A stretch of DNA of 64,000 nt from Aralia elata (GCA_034770075.1 CM068384.1:39653182-39717181), one strand, 5' to 3'; counted from the first letter of the stretch, positions 9,836 to 22,431 are shown. Made by a program: numbers and translations. Notes: generated by a model from the letters alone, not told the origin.

Positions 9836-11711
9836 TGATGAGTGTGTTTTATACACACAAATTAGGTACTTTTGAGCTTGATAATTTGTAAATCTTAAGT
9901 CATTTCGTTTGGTTTTATGTGTTTTCATCTTATTATTGTGTAATGTCGTTTTCTATTACTTTTATATGTTTTTGTATACTTTTATGTGCTTTTACCTTGT
10001 TTTGTAGGAATTGAAATAAAAGGCTCATTGGATCAATGCGTTTTTGGCTTGAATTTGGCATTTTAGCTGCTTGTTTCCCAATTTCACCCATGATCCACTC
10101 CGAATCTCTCAAAACTCAAAGAACAAAAGTTATAGATTTTGATCTTAGCTTTCGGGAACATCTTGAATCATCCAATTTGAAGTTCGTATGAGAGAGTTCT
10201 TGTCATTTTACGATCGGATTTGGCATGAATTTTACACAACAGCTGCTTCCCGGTCAATTTGAGCCATGCTCCGGCCATTATCTCGACGAGTTCCAGTTAT
10301 GAAAGTTGTACATCTACTTCTTATCTTTCCATAGCCTCCTTAATCGCCTTAACCCGAGTTCGGACGAAGAAGTTATGGCCATTTTACGAACAGACGTCGA
10401 AATTGACTCGGGTTACAAAGTTCCACCGCCGGGGCGAGCTCAGCGCCGGGGCGGGAACCCCCTGGACGCACTTCGGATTTCGCGATTTTTGGCCAATTTT
10501 TGATATCTAGGCTAGGGTTTCTCATACCCAACTCTTAAAACACCTAGGGGGCGGCTGGAACTCCAATTCTAACACATTTTAACACCATCTAACATCAAAT
10601 ATAGAGAGAGGAAGCTACCAAATACATCCAATTAGAGGGCCAGAGTGCTAAAATCAAGCTACATCAAGCAAGGCCAAAGAGCAAAAACATCAAGGATTGT
10701 AAAATCAAGAAGGAGAAGCTAGTGTTCATCTTCAACCGATCAAACATCATATGAAACTCTACAAAAGTAGTTTTATCTCTAGTTTTCTCTTCTATTTTGT
10801 AATCTAACATGGTGTATAAATTAAATATGATTTTATTTGTAGTTACCATGAACTAGAACTCATTCTCTAAGATTTCAATGGAACTCGTCACATAGTTTGA
10901 ATTGATTTTTCTCTCTTTGATATTGGTTAATCATTTGTGAACTGGATATCATAATTTGTGCTTTATATATTAATTACCTAACTAGTAATTACCTTGGGAA
11001 TCTATATGAAATTGAGAAATAGATTATATTGTTAAGACCTTGTTATGATATCATGTGAAAATTAGATATTCCTATGGGTAATTTATGAAATTAAGTGACG
11101 TGTGTTTTATTTATTACCCTCATGAATAGATAATTTGATTGTATTTAGGATAGACATATACCTAAATACCACACGTATCCATTTGAGAATCCATGCTAAA
11201 TGATTTCTATTACGAAAGTTGATAATTGATAGGGTGATTAATGAGATTTGGTGACGCGTGTCTTGTTAATTATTCTTGATATTGGATTCTTGCTAGTGTG
11301 TAGAATAGAGATATATCTATACACCGCATTAGGAAATACGTTTTTGACCATCGAGAGAGGCTTGTATATACTTATAATTTCTCGGATAACAATCCTTGTG
11401 ATTTAACTAGTTGAAAAGAGAGAGTTAGGATATTCAAGTGAAGTGTTGGGGGAAATTGTGATCTTAGACTTGTTATTATTTGATTTCATTATCTTAATGC
11501 TTTCTATAGTTCTTGGATTAATTGTTATCTTTATTAATGTAAGACAACAAAAACAATTGTCATTTGTTTAAATAAGATTGAGATGATAAAAGGTTAATAT
11601 TTGGAAAATAATAGTAATAATTCTTCGTCGGATCGATACTCTACTTACTCTGTATTACTTGTTGACCGCGTATACTTGCGCGTAAATTGTCGTTATATAA
11701 ATCAGACAACA
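9836..11711 (+). repeat. N1 3' LTR
   Basis: Full-length match to 4402-6274 with scattered substitutions and small indels. Ends CAGACAACA at 11711, followed by the CACTG duplication at 11712-11716 and resumption of the A0 integrase frame. The GC-rich cluster at about 10428-10462 reads CCGCCGGGGCGAGCTC, one change from the 5' copy. Confidence 0.95.
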
Positions 11712-12192
11712 CACTGTTCAAGAAATACAATGTGATGCATAAGGTTTTTATATCCTATCATCCACAGAGTAATGGCCAAGCTGTGGTATCTAACCGAGAG
11801 GTCAAGTCTATCTTAGAAAAGGTAATCAACCCGAGCAGGAAAGATTGGAGTCTTCTGTTAGAGGATGCATTTTGGGCCTATAGAACTGCATACAAGACTC
11901 CTATTGGTATGTCCGCTTACCGGATTGTATTTGGAAAACCATGTCACCTCCGTGTAGAGCTAGAACACAAGGCTTTCTGGGAAATTAGGTAATGCAACAT
12001 GAGTTTAGACCAAGTTAGAGGATAGAGGAAGTTGCAGGTACAAGAACTAGAAGAATTGAGGAATGATGCTTATGAAAGTTCTAAGATTTACAAGGAGAAG
12101 ACTAAAGCCTTTATGACAAACAGATTGCTAGAAAGAATTTTGTTGTGGGACAAAAAGTTCTTCTTTACCACTCAAGGCTTAAGTTATTTCTG
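11712..12192 (+). pseudogene. A0 integrase, second core half and start of C-terminal domain
   Basis: Resumes in frame after N1 with [20 protein letters not shown], then [10 protein letters not shown] with the third catalytic residue (Glu) and [20 protein letters not shown], typical of Ty3/gypsy integrase. A TAG near 11990 follows AFWEIR. The C-terminal domain can be followed through VLLYHSRLKLF-like sequence to about 12190, where similarity ends abruptly. Confidence 0.85.
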
Positions 12193-12857
12193 GGTATTTT
12201 GAAGATTTCTAATGTAATTTGGAATATTACTACATATATCTTAAGACTTTGACCTAGGGGTATAAATACATTGTATGAGTGAAGTTAGAGGCTACCTCCT
12301 TTTCATCAGTTATCATTCTTTTCTATATCACTAAAAACCCTAGTTTTGAAGATTGAAGATCTGAGCTTGTGTGATTATTGCTTGGAATAGTCTAATTCCC
12401 TAGTTCTTAATGTTGCTATTATATTAAATCTAGAGAGCTTGTTCTAGGTTGTATGATAGTTAGAATCTTGTGAAAAGTTTGTTTCATTGAGTGATAATCT
12501 AAGGGAAATTTAGGATAACAGAACTTATTGTTATCTAGGACTATTAGTTTCATTGAAGAATAAATATTGTTATGCTTGATTACTTCATTATTGTGAAAAG
12601 GTAATACTGAACTAAAGAACTGAAGTGTTTTATTCATTGGTTATTTCTTAATAATTTCATTATGTTAATCTTAGTTAAACAAACTCACAACCCCCCCCCC
12701 CCAATTTATATTTAGTAGTGTTTTGATTTAGAAAACAATAGAATAAACAAAGATAAATTCACCTTGTGTGAGATCGATCATTACTTATCGTTATACTAAT
12801 TTTTTTTGTTAGTAGAGTAATAGTAAGGTTTAATTTTGAAGTGAAAATGACAGCTCC
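12193..12857 (+). other. Unclassified LTR-like segment
   Basis: Non-coding, with TATAAATA at 12261-12268, CTAAAAACCCTAG downstream of it, and a run of 14 C near 12687-12700. This resembles the R-U5 end of a plant LTR. No matching partner occurs in the window, so class and borders are not determined. It joins broken A0 integrase on the left and the minus-strand LTR at 12858 on the right. Confidence 0.4.
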
Positions 12858-14690
12858 TGTTAGGTTTGTATAACGCGAACATGCAATCAAATTACATAAA
12901 TAAAGTGGAAGCGCGATAAAATCAGATTTTAAAATTTTATACAAACCATCACCATGATCATTCTTTATGCATAATTATTAATTAAACGAAAGAGATGGAG
13001 AATAGAATTATACCCTTGTAGAATTCTAGCTTCCTCAGGTACAAGTTCACCTCCAATTCTTTCGCGTTCTACTTGAATTCCACCGATTAAATTCATTCTT
13101 TTGATCAACGTTAGCCACCCAAGTGTTTGGCCTCTAGAGGTGATCCCCCAAGGAATAATACTTGTTCAAGAAGATGGGTGTTTGACAAAACCCTAGTTTC
13201 TATCTCTATAGAAATTATAAGTGCTCTCCATAATTCTTATACAAGAGTGTGTAACCCTAATCTATGATAAGACTCCTCTTATTTATAGATGTAGGAATAA
13301 CCCTTCCCTAAACTATTTAGGATTAGGGTTTCTATTATAATTAAACTCCTTTAATTAATTATGCTCCTAATCCAATTAGGAATTCATGTAAGAGTACTTC
13401 TATTAATTAATTTCCAATCCCTATTAGGAATTAAATAATAGTAATGGTAATAATAATAAGACTCCTCTTATTAATTTATATTTAATATTTCTAAAATATT
13501 AAATAATAAATATTAAGCTATTTAATTTATTCTATCTCCATAGACTAAATTAAATACACTTAACTTATTATTACAATTATGTCATTTACTTCTTAAATAA
13601 ATATTTTTCTTTTGCGGTGTGACCCTTTAGGTTCTCCATATTAAACCGGTTGTGAATAAATCAATTAGAACAATTCTAATCTTATTTAAATAAATAAATC
13701 AAACTATTTAATTCATTTAAATAAATAATATTTATTCTATAATAAGGGTAAGCCCCCTTAGCGATCAACGGCTTTCCAGATAATATAGATTTCAACATTA
13801 ATCACAAAAGAACCTTTGAGTAAATAGTTACCGTACAATTCAATCCTTCTACCATACAATGTCCCAATTAAATATAAGACATGGATTTACTGTCAAGTCT
13901 TATTTTATTTAATTATATGCATTTCGATTCCCAAATGCACAACTCTAAATAATGCAAATTAGAAACTCCTTTCTAATTTCATTCTGCCTTGGCCAAGGAC
14001 TACTGAGTTGTCATTTATCGAATCACATAAGACATTCACATCTTTTACTAGACGTGGTAGATTCTTTGTTGATCATTCACCTATCTCCATGTACAACTTA
14101 TTATACCCAATTATACCCTTTGATATACCCCAAAGGTCTTAAGGGACATGTCAAAGTATAACTCATCATACACAAGATACTATGATGATCTCAAGTCCAA
14201 GGATCACTTGTACTACTATCACTAGAGGAATTCCTATTGACAGGCGAGTAAAACTCCATTAGGTATTCCTTAGCGAACCACATTCAGTGAACTTATTCTC
14301 CAATAAGCACCTACATACTTGCTTTAGTGTCTCCACACAAATGATTATGAGATCAATCATCCTCTTCCTAAGCGCAAGCAACGTATGTACTAATCTGTCC
14401 GGATTCATTAATCCCCTTTATAGTAATCCAACGATTAGGAACGATTTTAGTTTGTGAGCTATCTAGAATTTAGATCTCATTAGCATGATCACCATCATGA
14501 TTCTAAAAGCATTGCCCAAAACTATGGGTTTATTACATTTAATATAACAGCACCATGTAGATAATGTAAAATGCCTTTTAAGAAAATCAATTATTTTATT
14601 AATAAATGAATAAGATTACAAAGTATATGCTACATCATATCAAATATAAATGGCTTGTGTGCATACTACTTTCAATTCCCACTCCCTAAC
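12858..14690 (-). repeat. Solo or orphan LTR, minus strand, probably Ty1/Copia
   Basis: Bounded by TGTTAG and CTAACA, a 6-bp terminal inverted repeat around 1.83 kb of AT-rich non-coding sequence. On the minus strand it starts TGTTAGGGAGTGGGAATTG. The ends, length and AT-rich low-gene content fit a Copia LTR. The flanks (GCTCC left, AGATA right) do not form a target duplication, and the right flank is Athila protease while the left is not, so a rearrangement has removed the expected partner sequence. Confidence 0.6.
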
Positions 14691-15238
14691 AAGATATGTG
14701 AAGGATTTGGAGATGTATCATCCTCCATGTCCACAATGTAAAAATCTACAGGAAAGATTAATTCATTCACCTGCACCAAGACATCCTCAATTACCCCTTG
14801 GGGGTAAGTGTTAGTACGATCAGCCAATTGAATAATAACACCAGTTTGTTTCAAAGGGCCTAGATTTAAAGAAGCAAATATAGATAATGGCATGACATTT
14901 ATTGAAGCTCCTACATCTAGCATGGCTCTCTCAAATCTGGTATTACCTATTCTGCATGGGATTGTGAACATGCTTGGATTTTTACATTTAGTGAGCCTTT
15001 TTCTTTGAAGTACTACAGACACATTCTCTCTAACAATGACTCTTTCATCATTTTTTAATTTCCTTTTATTAGTGCACAATTCTTTCAAAAACATAGCATT
15101 CCTGGGCACCTGTTTTAATACATCCAAAAGAGGGATGTTTACCTCCACTCTCCTGAAGGTTTCCAGAATTTTCTTTTCTTGTTCCTCTTTCTTTAAAGTT
15201 TTATAGTTCCTACGTGGAAAAGGTAATGGATTAGTCAA
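14691..15238 (-). pseudogene. A4 aspartic protease fragment
   Basis: Open for 188 codons: KKEEQEKKILETFRRVEVNI, then MFLKELCTNKRKLKNDERV, the catalytic loop MLDVGASINVMPLS (DVGAS in place of the usual DLGAS), ADRTNTYPQGVIEDVLVQVN and MEDDTSPNPSHILL, where the LTR junction cuts it. Unlike the A0 copy it has no stop within this part. Confidence 0.85.
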
Positions 15239-16331
15239 AATTTAAGAAGATGGGTTAGATTTTACCTTTGATGTCTCAGTCTCTTCCTTAGCTTTCTCCT
15301 CCTCAAAATCTGCAACTGCTTTGGGCACTTCTAGCTGTTTTCCACTCCTTAGTGTAATCGCACTAGCAGTCTCTCTTGGATTGACAACTGTTTGGGAGGG
15401 CAACTTTCCTAAGCCTTAAGATTCTAAAATTCCCACTGTGGTAGGGAGTTGTCCCGCTTGATTTCTCAGATCTTGAACAGAAGTTCTTGTTTCCTGCATG
15501 AATTGTTGGGTCTGAGTCATGAATTGTTGCGACAGTCCCATAAATGCCTTGAACATGTCCTACATGGATTGTCCATTATGTGCAGGAGCTGCTTGTCTAG
15601 GTTGATACTGAGATTGAGCCGGTTGAAAACCCTGTTGCCTAGCTGGGAACGTTCCTTGTGCTGGTAGCCTATTCCCTCCATAGCTGAAGTTTGGATGATC
15701 CCTCCAACCTGGATTGTAGGTATTCGATTATGGACATACTTCTTTTGAGGTTGTGTCTGATAGTTTTCCACTGCGTTGGCTTGTTGTGCAGACTCCTCAT
15801 CTTGCAATGTGGGGGCATGCATCTATGTTATGATTTTGCTGTAAACAGATCCCACAAGCTTTTGCGACTGACAAACTTCCTGTAGTTAATTGTCTAACCA
15901 CAACAGTTAAGTCCGAAATATGTTGCTCTAAATTACTTGTGCTTACCTCACTTACCTTTTGTGGTGCATGAGCATTCCTTGTCCCATACTGCTGTGAATT
16001 GGCTGCCATATTTCCAATCAGGTTCCTTGCAGCCTCTGGAGTTTTGTTAACTAATGCCCCTCCACTGGCAGCATCAATCATACTCCAATCCATTGGTACC
16101 AACCCTTCATAGAAGTATTGAATCAGGTGTTGATCGTCTATCTAATGAGGTGGACAACTAGAGCACACCTTCTTAAATCTTTCCCAATATTCATACAATG
16201 TCTCTCCGCTGAACTGTCGGATTCCGCATATCTCCTTCCTTATGTTGGCTACTCTTGAAGTAGGGAAGTACTTCTCCAAGAACAACTTTTTCATATCGTT
16301 CCAAGACTGTATTGATCCGAAGGGAAGATAA
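15239..16331 (-). pseudogene. A4 gag fragment with zinc knuckle
   Basis: On the minus strand the retrotransposon gag domain reads WNDMKKLFLEKYFP and FSGETLYEYWERFKK (about 16310-16150), then YEGLVPMDWSMIDAASGG and a canonical CX2CX4HX4C knuckle (CGICLQQNHNIDAC, near 15820-15860), followed by a Gln/Asn-rich region. Stops and a frameshift near 15800-15820 break it. Gag packages element RNA in cytoplasmic particles. Confidence 0.8.
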
Positions 16332-18230
16332 TGTAATGACCGAGAATCCTGATTAGCTTGTAATTAAGGTTTTATGTAATAAATTGATTTTTTGATAAAT
16401 ATTGCTCTGTGTTATGTGTTTAAAGTTCGTATTATGACCTAGATAGTGTTTATATGTTAGAATTAACGAACTAGGGTTTCATACGAAGAAATAAAATTTT
16501 TCCCGAGAAAAAGACGAAATAACATTATTCACGCTAAAAACGCCTTTTAAGTTTTTCAAAATTTCGAAAGACATCATAGCATTTATATGATATCACGAAG
16601 CATATTATCTAATAAAATTCAAAAATGAAAAACGCAGTTTTTCGATTGTGGATCAGATTACGAAAAGTCCACCGAAAGTCAACGAAAGTCATGTTTTAAT
16701 CTTTAATCCTTTGGGCTTTGTTTTCGGAAGCTCAATGGAAGTAATATATGAGGCCCGAGATAATTTAATCAAGGCCCAAGATAAATTGTTAAGAAAGCCC
16801 AAAGATTGGCCCAAATAATTATTAATTAAGCCCAAAACCTAGTTGGATCAAAGCGGGTCAACATCGGATCGACGGGTGGGCAAAAGAAAAAATGGAGCAA
16901 CCCATGTGGGGCCCCCAAGGGGAAGGTGGTCGCCACTTGGGGAGGGAGTAGCTTCTTGGAGAAGCTTGGCAAGCTTAGCCTTGAAGTCTCCTCTATTTAA
17001 TGCTAACACCCATAAAGTCTTCCAAAATCATTCTAATCCAACCTTAGTTAGTTTCAATGGTTGAATGGTTGAGTTAGGCATAGGTTGGTTAGTGAGAAGT
17101 TAGAAGATTGAGGGGAAAGACCACACAAGACCAAACCTAAGGGGAGTACTTACAAACCCTAGCAAAGTTATCCTAAAAGACCTAACTACTCCAAGCCTTG
17201 GTTTTCTTATAAATAGGAGGCCATTCTCTTCACTTTCCTCACCAATTCACCAATCTTAAGAGGAGAACCACTACTAAATTTGAGAGAGAGTGTGAGGATA
17301 CTTGGAATCAAGAAGGAAGGAAGGAAAGCTAGCAAGTAATCAAGAAGCAAGCAAAAAGGGAAAAACCCTAAAACCCTAAAACTAGTATTTTATCTCTTGT
17401 GCTTTAATATTTTTATAGAAGTGCTTGTTGGTGGATGTTGGTTATGTGTTAGATCATTGAAGGATCTTGGAGGAATAAGGATGATGAACTTAGAGGACTA
17501 ATATTTACCCGGTAAAAGCATGTAAAGCGAGAACATAATGATAATAATAAATCGAACCAAGAAAAACGTGATTAAGGTTGTAAACGTTGTTAATGGACAA
17601 GTTTAAAACCATCATTTGCATGCTAATGAAAGTGTTCCAGGTGGAATGATATTAAAATGAGCTATAACGAAGTTATAAAGAAATTTTTGTAAAAGACGTA
17701 AAATAATGAAAACCCTGGCTTGGAACCACTTTGGACCAAGATAACAAGCAGATCATGTGTCCGGAAAAGTTCAAGTTATTAGGACTTTCATAGTTCATGA
17801 TAATTGTGAGCCGTATGCTTGGGAACGAGCTCAATCCGACTTCGGATGAGCGAGTTCTGGTAAATTGAAAATCTGACGTCAAGAACATCACTTAAACGAA
17901 CCACGAGGGACTTTTGAGCCAATTTTAGGCTTGTTAGGCGATTAGAAAAATTATTTTGTTTAGATGAAATTATAGATGTTGTAAATAGCTAGAAATGTGT
18001 TCGAGAACGAACTCATTCCGATAACGGATAAGGAAGTTACGGCATTCGAGAGCGGATTAGGCAAAATCAAAAATTTCAAGTAGGAAGAAATTGATCCCTG
18101 GCATTCCGGCGCCGCAGCACCGCTTATACGTCAAAATCTGGTGCCGCATCGCTGCTGGGGAAATCAGGAACGAAATATGAATGGCGCTACAGTGCCGCTT
18201 CTAGGGGGCTGGCCTCGGTAAGTCTAGCAC

Positions 18231-19738
18231 TGCAGGGAATTATCTATAATGTTTCCCAAGTACTAACTTTATATCGTCTCAACCTTATTTAAACAATTTG
18301 ATTTGAATGATAAAAACTAAGATTACAATTAAACTAAATAACGTAAATAAATAACATAAGTAAATAGATAAATAATGAGCTAAGAACACAATATCCCCAC
18401 ACAAGCATTTTGTCAAACACTTGACGTGCAATGCTTCATTTACATCTCTTAACTCTCCAATTGATCATAATGATCATGATGATTTGTCAACCGAGAATTC
18501 TAATTATTTATAAGCCTCTTCCGATAGCGATATGAAAATCACCCTTTACGATACATAGGTATATTCCTATCCTAAATACTAGCAAGTCATTCAATTCTAA
18601 AAATAATTACAAGACACATGTCAAAAAAGCCTCAATAATCATTCCTTAAAAGAATAAACTTTCGCATAGGGAGTCATTAAGCTTAGATTCTCAAATTGGC
18701 TACACATGGCATATAGGTATATTCCTATCCTATACACAAATTATGTACTCCATGTCATATAGAACAAACATAATCACATGTCACTATATTTATGGTCTAC
18801 ATCCACAATCCAATTCCTAATTTCATATAGATTACCAAACCAATCACTAATTCCTTAACAATTAACATTAAGCACAAATATAATGAACCAACTCATATGG
18901 TGCCAATCAAAAAGAGAAGTTATTCAATACAAACTAGCAAAAGATTCAATTACATTCTTAGAACAAAAACTAATTAATTACAATGGTGAAAAAGAAGAAA
19001 AAAAACAAGGATGGCATCCCTTTGTTGCTAGACTCCATTGGAGCACCTCCCATGAAGCTTTTGAAGAACCATGGCCAAAGGCCATGACCTTCCTTCTCTA
19101 TGCCTAGCCGCCGCCTACTCTCTCTCCCTTTCTCTCCTCGCCAAAAAGAAGTATAGATAATAAGAGATATGAATAGGTCATTAGGTTAGGCATTAAAAAG
19201 CTGAAATCTGTCAAAAATCTGCGTCCGGCGCATTTGGCTTGAAACGGGGCACTGCGGCGCCGGCAAAATCCCGCACCTACTACATATATGGCACTGCGGC
19301 ACCGGGCACTATTCATAGAATTTTTAGCTTTGACGTCTGTTGTGAAAATGGTCGTAACTTCTTCGTCCGAACTTCAAATTGGATGGTTCAAGATGTTCCG
19401 GAAAGAGGAGAAGTAGATCTACAACTTTCATTCTTTGAGTTCTTCGAAATACAGGCTGAAGTAATGCTCAAATTGGCCCTGAAGTGACTGTTGTGCAAAT
19501 AAAAAGCCGAAAACGCGAATCTAGCAACCCCAAACGTCGCTCCAAGTAGATTTTATTCCGATTCCTATAAAACAAAGTTAAAACACATAAAATACATACA
19601 AAAATATATAAAAGCAATACAAAACCATATAATACAACAATAAGATAAAAAACATAAAAAGGAACATAAACTACCCAAGAACACAAAATTTCATCAAGCC
19701 AAAAGTACTCAATTCGTAGGTATAAAACCGACTCATCA
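18231..19738 (-). repeat. S1: solo Athila-type LTR, minus strand
   Basis: On the minus strand it starts TGATGAGTCGGTTTTATACC at 19738 and ends CCCTGCA at 18231. It is flanked by AGCAC (18226-18230) and AGCGC (19739-19743), a 4/5 target duplication, with D1 LTR sequence on both sides and no internal region, so it arose by LTR-LTR recombination. It shares the ACATCTTGAACCATCCAATT-type phrase and a GC-rich cluster (19220-19305) with the N1 LTRs. The small open frames in it are chance. Confidence 0.85.
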
Positions 19739-20064
19739 AGCGCCGGCATAAGCCTAGAACCGGGTGCCACAGTACCGCTACTATTCCAAGCCCAGTAAGG
19801 AGCTTTTATGAGCTCGGGCTTTGGGCATTCGTTTAGACATGTTAAACAAGTGTTGTGCAACTTGCATAATATCATGCCAAGTCCTAAAGACAAAGTTTAA
19901 TGCTAAGTCTAGAGTAAAAAGAAAACATTATTAATTATTAATTAAGGGTTAATGTAAACCAATTATTTGGCGTCCAATATGTGATTAATTAGTATGTATA
20001 TGTGAACTTAAATGTGTAGGCCATTTAAAGGGCAATCTAGCATAAAATCTAGAAGACACTTAAG

Positions 20065-20069
20065 GCAAG
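20065..20069. repeat. T1 target-site duplication, left copy (GCAAG)
   Basis: GCAAG precedes the LTR at 20070 and recurs at 30339-30343 directly after the other LTR. This fixes both ends of T1. Confidence 0.95.
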
Positions 20070-22183
20070 TGTCGACGCCGGGTTTTTCTCGTCTCTTTTG
20101 TCTTTTCCATTTTTAGCCTTTTGGTTGAATGATTTTTTTTGGAAAAGATCGGCATTAAATGTCGACGGGGTTTTTTAAAGATTGTTTTTTTATGATGAGC
20201 CAATTAACCAGAGTCGCCAGTTGGTATATTTGAAATGGATGTACCAACTCATCCGAATTTTCATTCTTTTGTAAATCGCTGGCTCATATGTGACTCCGAA
20301 TTAATTGGTCTGCGAATTGAGATTCATAGAGTTCGGGGGCTTGTTTAAGTGAGGGGAAGGTGTTAGGCACCCCTCGACTTCCGTGAAACACGGTTACCGC
20401 AATCTTGATGCTTTTCTATCCTTTAATTCATGAATGTATGTATGTATAGGTGCCCGTGCGTGTGTGTGTGTGTGCCTATGTGAATGTTGTGGTGAGTTTG
20501 TATGAAAGAGTCATTTGGATTTTAGGGAAAATCGTGCCTTAATTTGAGAACGCTTCGGAATGTCTTTTCGGTATACACGAGAAAGCTTTATTCTTTATGA
20601 AAAAGGTTTGATTTTAATTGTCCAAAACTATGAGATTTTCATTAAGTGTCGTTTTGGCAAAACAAGAATTTTTAACCTTCGTCAAAATAGGAATCGAGAT
20701 CTATACGTTGCTTTCGTGAAACGATCGGGCAATTTCTAGAATCTCTTTCACCCTATGCACGAAGATTTAATAAAACGTTACTTATTTGTAAAATCATTTT
20801 GTGTGATATTTTGGAAAACAATTTTCTTTAGCTTTCTCGTTAAATAGGAATCGACATTCGTTAGCACTTCAATCTCTTATCCTCGTGAAGCTAATAACCT
20901 AATTTGATTGATTTTATGCAAGTCTTCATTGTTTAATCTTTGAAATCATTTTTGTGTCACAAGATCTAGTCAAGCATAAACACGCGTCGGGGCTATTCAT
21001 GGGCATGTAAGCCATCAAAATAACCCCAAACGCCTACAATCACAAGTTTCACTATTTCGGGGCCTTAAACACGATTCTCGCCTTGGCGTCGTTTTAAGGC
21101 CCGACGATTACATATTTACAATGAAAGGTACATCGAATTTATTACATATATCAAAAGATGTCCATCATCGGATTTGGACCACGAGGTCGCGTTCCTAGGC
21201 TCACACGAGATTAATACATGCCCACAAAATGAATACTACGTAACTAACCCACCCGGATTTATCTAATACACCATAACATCCGGAAATGATGATCTAAATA
21301 AATTACACTCAATGAATCACCATAAACAAACTAGAAACTTCGTCGATTGGATATCCTCAGGTTATCAGGAAGAATTTTATTCCAACGGAACCTTCACTAA
21401 TAATCCCTAATCCAAGATTGTTCAACAATATGTATGAAAACTACATCTAATCTAACCAAGTAATATGATATAAATTGCTACAACAAAAGGAAGTTTTACC
21501 TTGCAAAATGATCTCAAATAAAGGTAAATTTGGATACTTGAATAGGATAAGAAATATATTTGATACAATCAAAATCAAAGGAGTAAAATTTCTCTCCTTT
21601 TTCTCTCTTTTCTTCCTATTTTTATTGCAAAAATCTAGCTATTTTCTCTCTATTTCCGTGCTTGGCTGCTGCTGAATTCTTCTTCTTCCTCAAAATTTCT
21701 CCAACTCCCTGTATGCTGTCCGAAGCTGAGTTTAAATAGGCTGGCCAAAGCCAGCCGCAGATCTATCTGCGGCTGGCCGCAGATAGATCTGCGGCTGGCT
21801 GGCCCACCTCCCATCGCACTCAGCTGGTAGTGCTGATTTGCTGGTTTCCGTGCTGGCGCATTCACTTGGCCGCAGATCTATCCGCGGCTGGCGGGCTTGA
21901 CTTTCTCGATTTTCGTGCCACGCCCCGATTTTCGTGCCGCAACGTCCGTCTTTCGTTGACAGGCTCGTGTTCTGCAGTCCGGGAATTATTGAGAAGTGCG
22001 CCACATCTTCCGGGAATGCCAAATTCGGATAGCCCTGCTATCATGTCGATTTCGGCTGCAAACTATCATGGTGGCGTCGAATGTCCGTACTTTTCCATCT
22101 TTTGCTCTCGCAGGCCGATCCATTTGACGAATTTGCCCTCCTGTCAAGGTTAGTATACGAAGTGCAAAATTTGGGTGTCTACA
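20070..22183 (-). repeat. T1 3' LTR
   Basis: On the minus strand it starts TGTAGACACCCAAATTTTGC at 22183 and ends GGCGTCGACA at 20070. It matches 28220-30338 with few substitutions and single-base indels. It contains the hairpin cluster at 21739-21795 beside a TATTTAAA-like box (21731-21738) and GTGTGTGTGTG microsatellite sequence near 20460. Confidence 0.95.
21739..21795. repeat. Palindrome cluster in the T1 3' LTR
   Basis: GCCGCAGATCTATCTGCGGC (21754-21773) and GCCGCAGATAGATCTGCGGC (21776-21795) are each hairpins with 9-bp stems, and together form a near-perfect 42-bp palindrome. GGCTGGC-CAAA-GCCAGCC (21739-21756) adds another stem-loop. The 5' LTR has the same cluster at 29895-29951. In element orientation it lies just upstream of a TATTTAAA-like box. 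Confidence 0.85.
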
Positions 22184-22196
22184 GCTGCCCCTCTTT
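22184..22196 (-). promoter_or_regulatory. T1 polypurine tract
   Basis: Minus strand AAAGAGGGGCAGC directly abuts the TGTAGACACCC start of the 3' LTR. This is the usual form in Tat/Ogre elements. Confidence 0.9.
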
Positions 22197-22431
22197 ATCA
22201 TGTTTATGAAATGTTAAATGAAATGAACAGGATAAAGAAACAGACACCCGATGCATGAATGGCAGTGCATAAGAATTGACAATACATACATGATGCAAAC
22301 ACATATGATTTATGATGCAACACAAGATGTAACGCATGCAAAAACATCCGCAAGAGTGTCGATGCTTTAACCCTTTGACCGTATTTGTTAGTCGTTGGGT
22401 TTACTTCTTCCAATCTATCGTCCTGTTCGGG

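Larger units (their letters stand above)
4402..11711 (+). mobile_element. N1: complete non-autonomous Athila-like LTR retrotransposon
   Basis: Two similar LTRs (1873 and 1876 bp, starting TGATGAGTGTG and ending GACAACA) flank a 3.56-kb internal region with a tRNA-Asp primer site, one gag-like ORF, a long non-coding 3' part and a polypurine tract. Perfect 5-bp duplications CACTG lie outside. No protease, RT, RNase H or integrase can be read, so transposition would need proteins from another Athila-type element. The LTR pair shows scattered substitutions, so the insertion is not very recent. Confidence 0.95.
1108..12192 (+). mobile_element. A0: decayed Athila-lineage Ty3/gypsy retrotransposon body, split by N1
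   Basis: Plus-strand protease, reverse transcriptase, RNase H and integrase in Ty3/gypsy order, with Athila-type wording (FLKELCTNKRKL before protease, DLGAS protease motif, FMDD in RT). The integrase is interrupted at 4401/11712 by N1 and at about 3836-4100 by a short foreign segment. The 5' end is hidden by LTR G0 and the 3' end breaks inside the integrase C-terminus near 12192, so neither A0 LTR is visible. Many stops and frameshifts show it is dead. Confidence 0.85.
14691..16331 (-). mobile_element. A4: Athila gag-protease fragment, minus strand
   Basis: Carries the C-terminal part of gag and the first part of protease in the same family as A0. It is cut on the left at the protease motif HILL by the LTR at 12858-14690, and on the right inside gag by insertion of D1 at 16332. 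It is the oldest visible layer on this side. Confidence 0.85.

Noticed and set aside
12687..12700. Run of C (also near 24050)
   Set aside because: Simple homopolymers; no structure around them that suggests a regulatory role.
21475..22201. Small frames on both strands, repeated at 29604-30308
   Set aside because: They lie in the T1 LTRs and reflect the duplicated LTR sequence.
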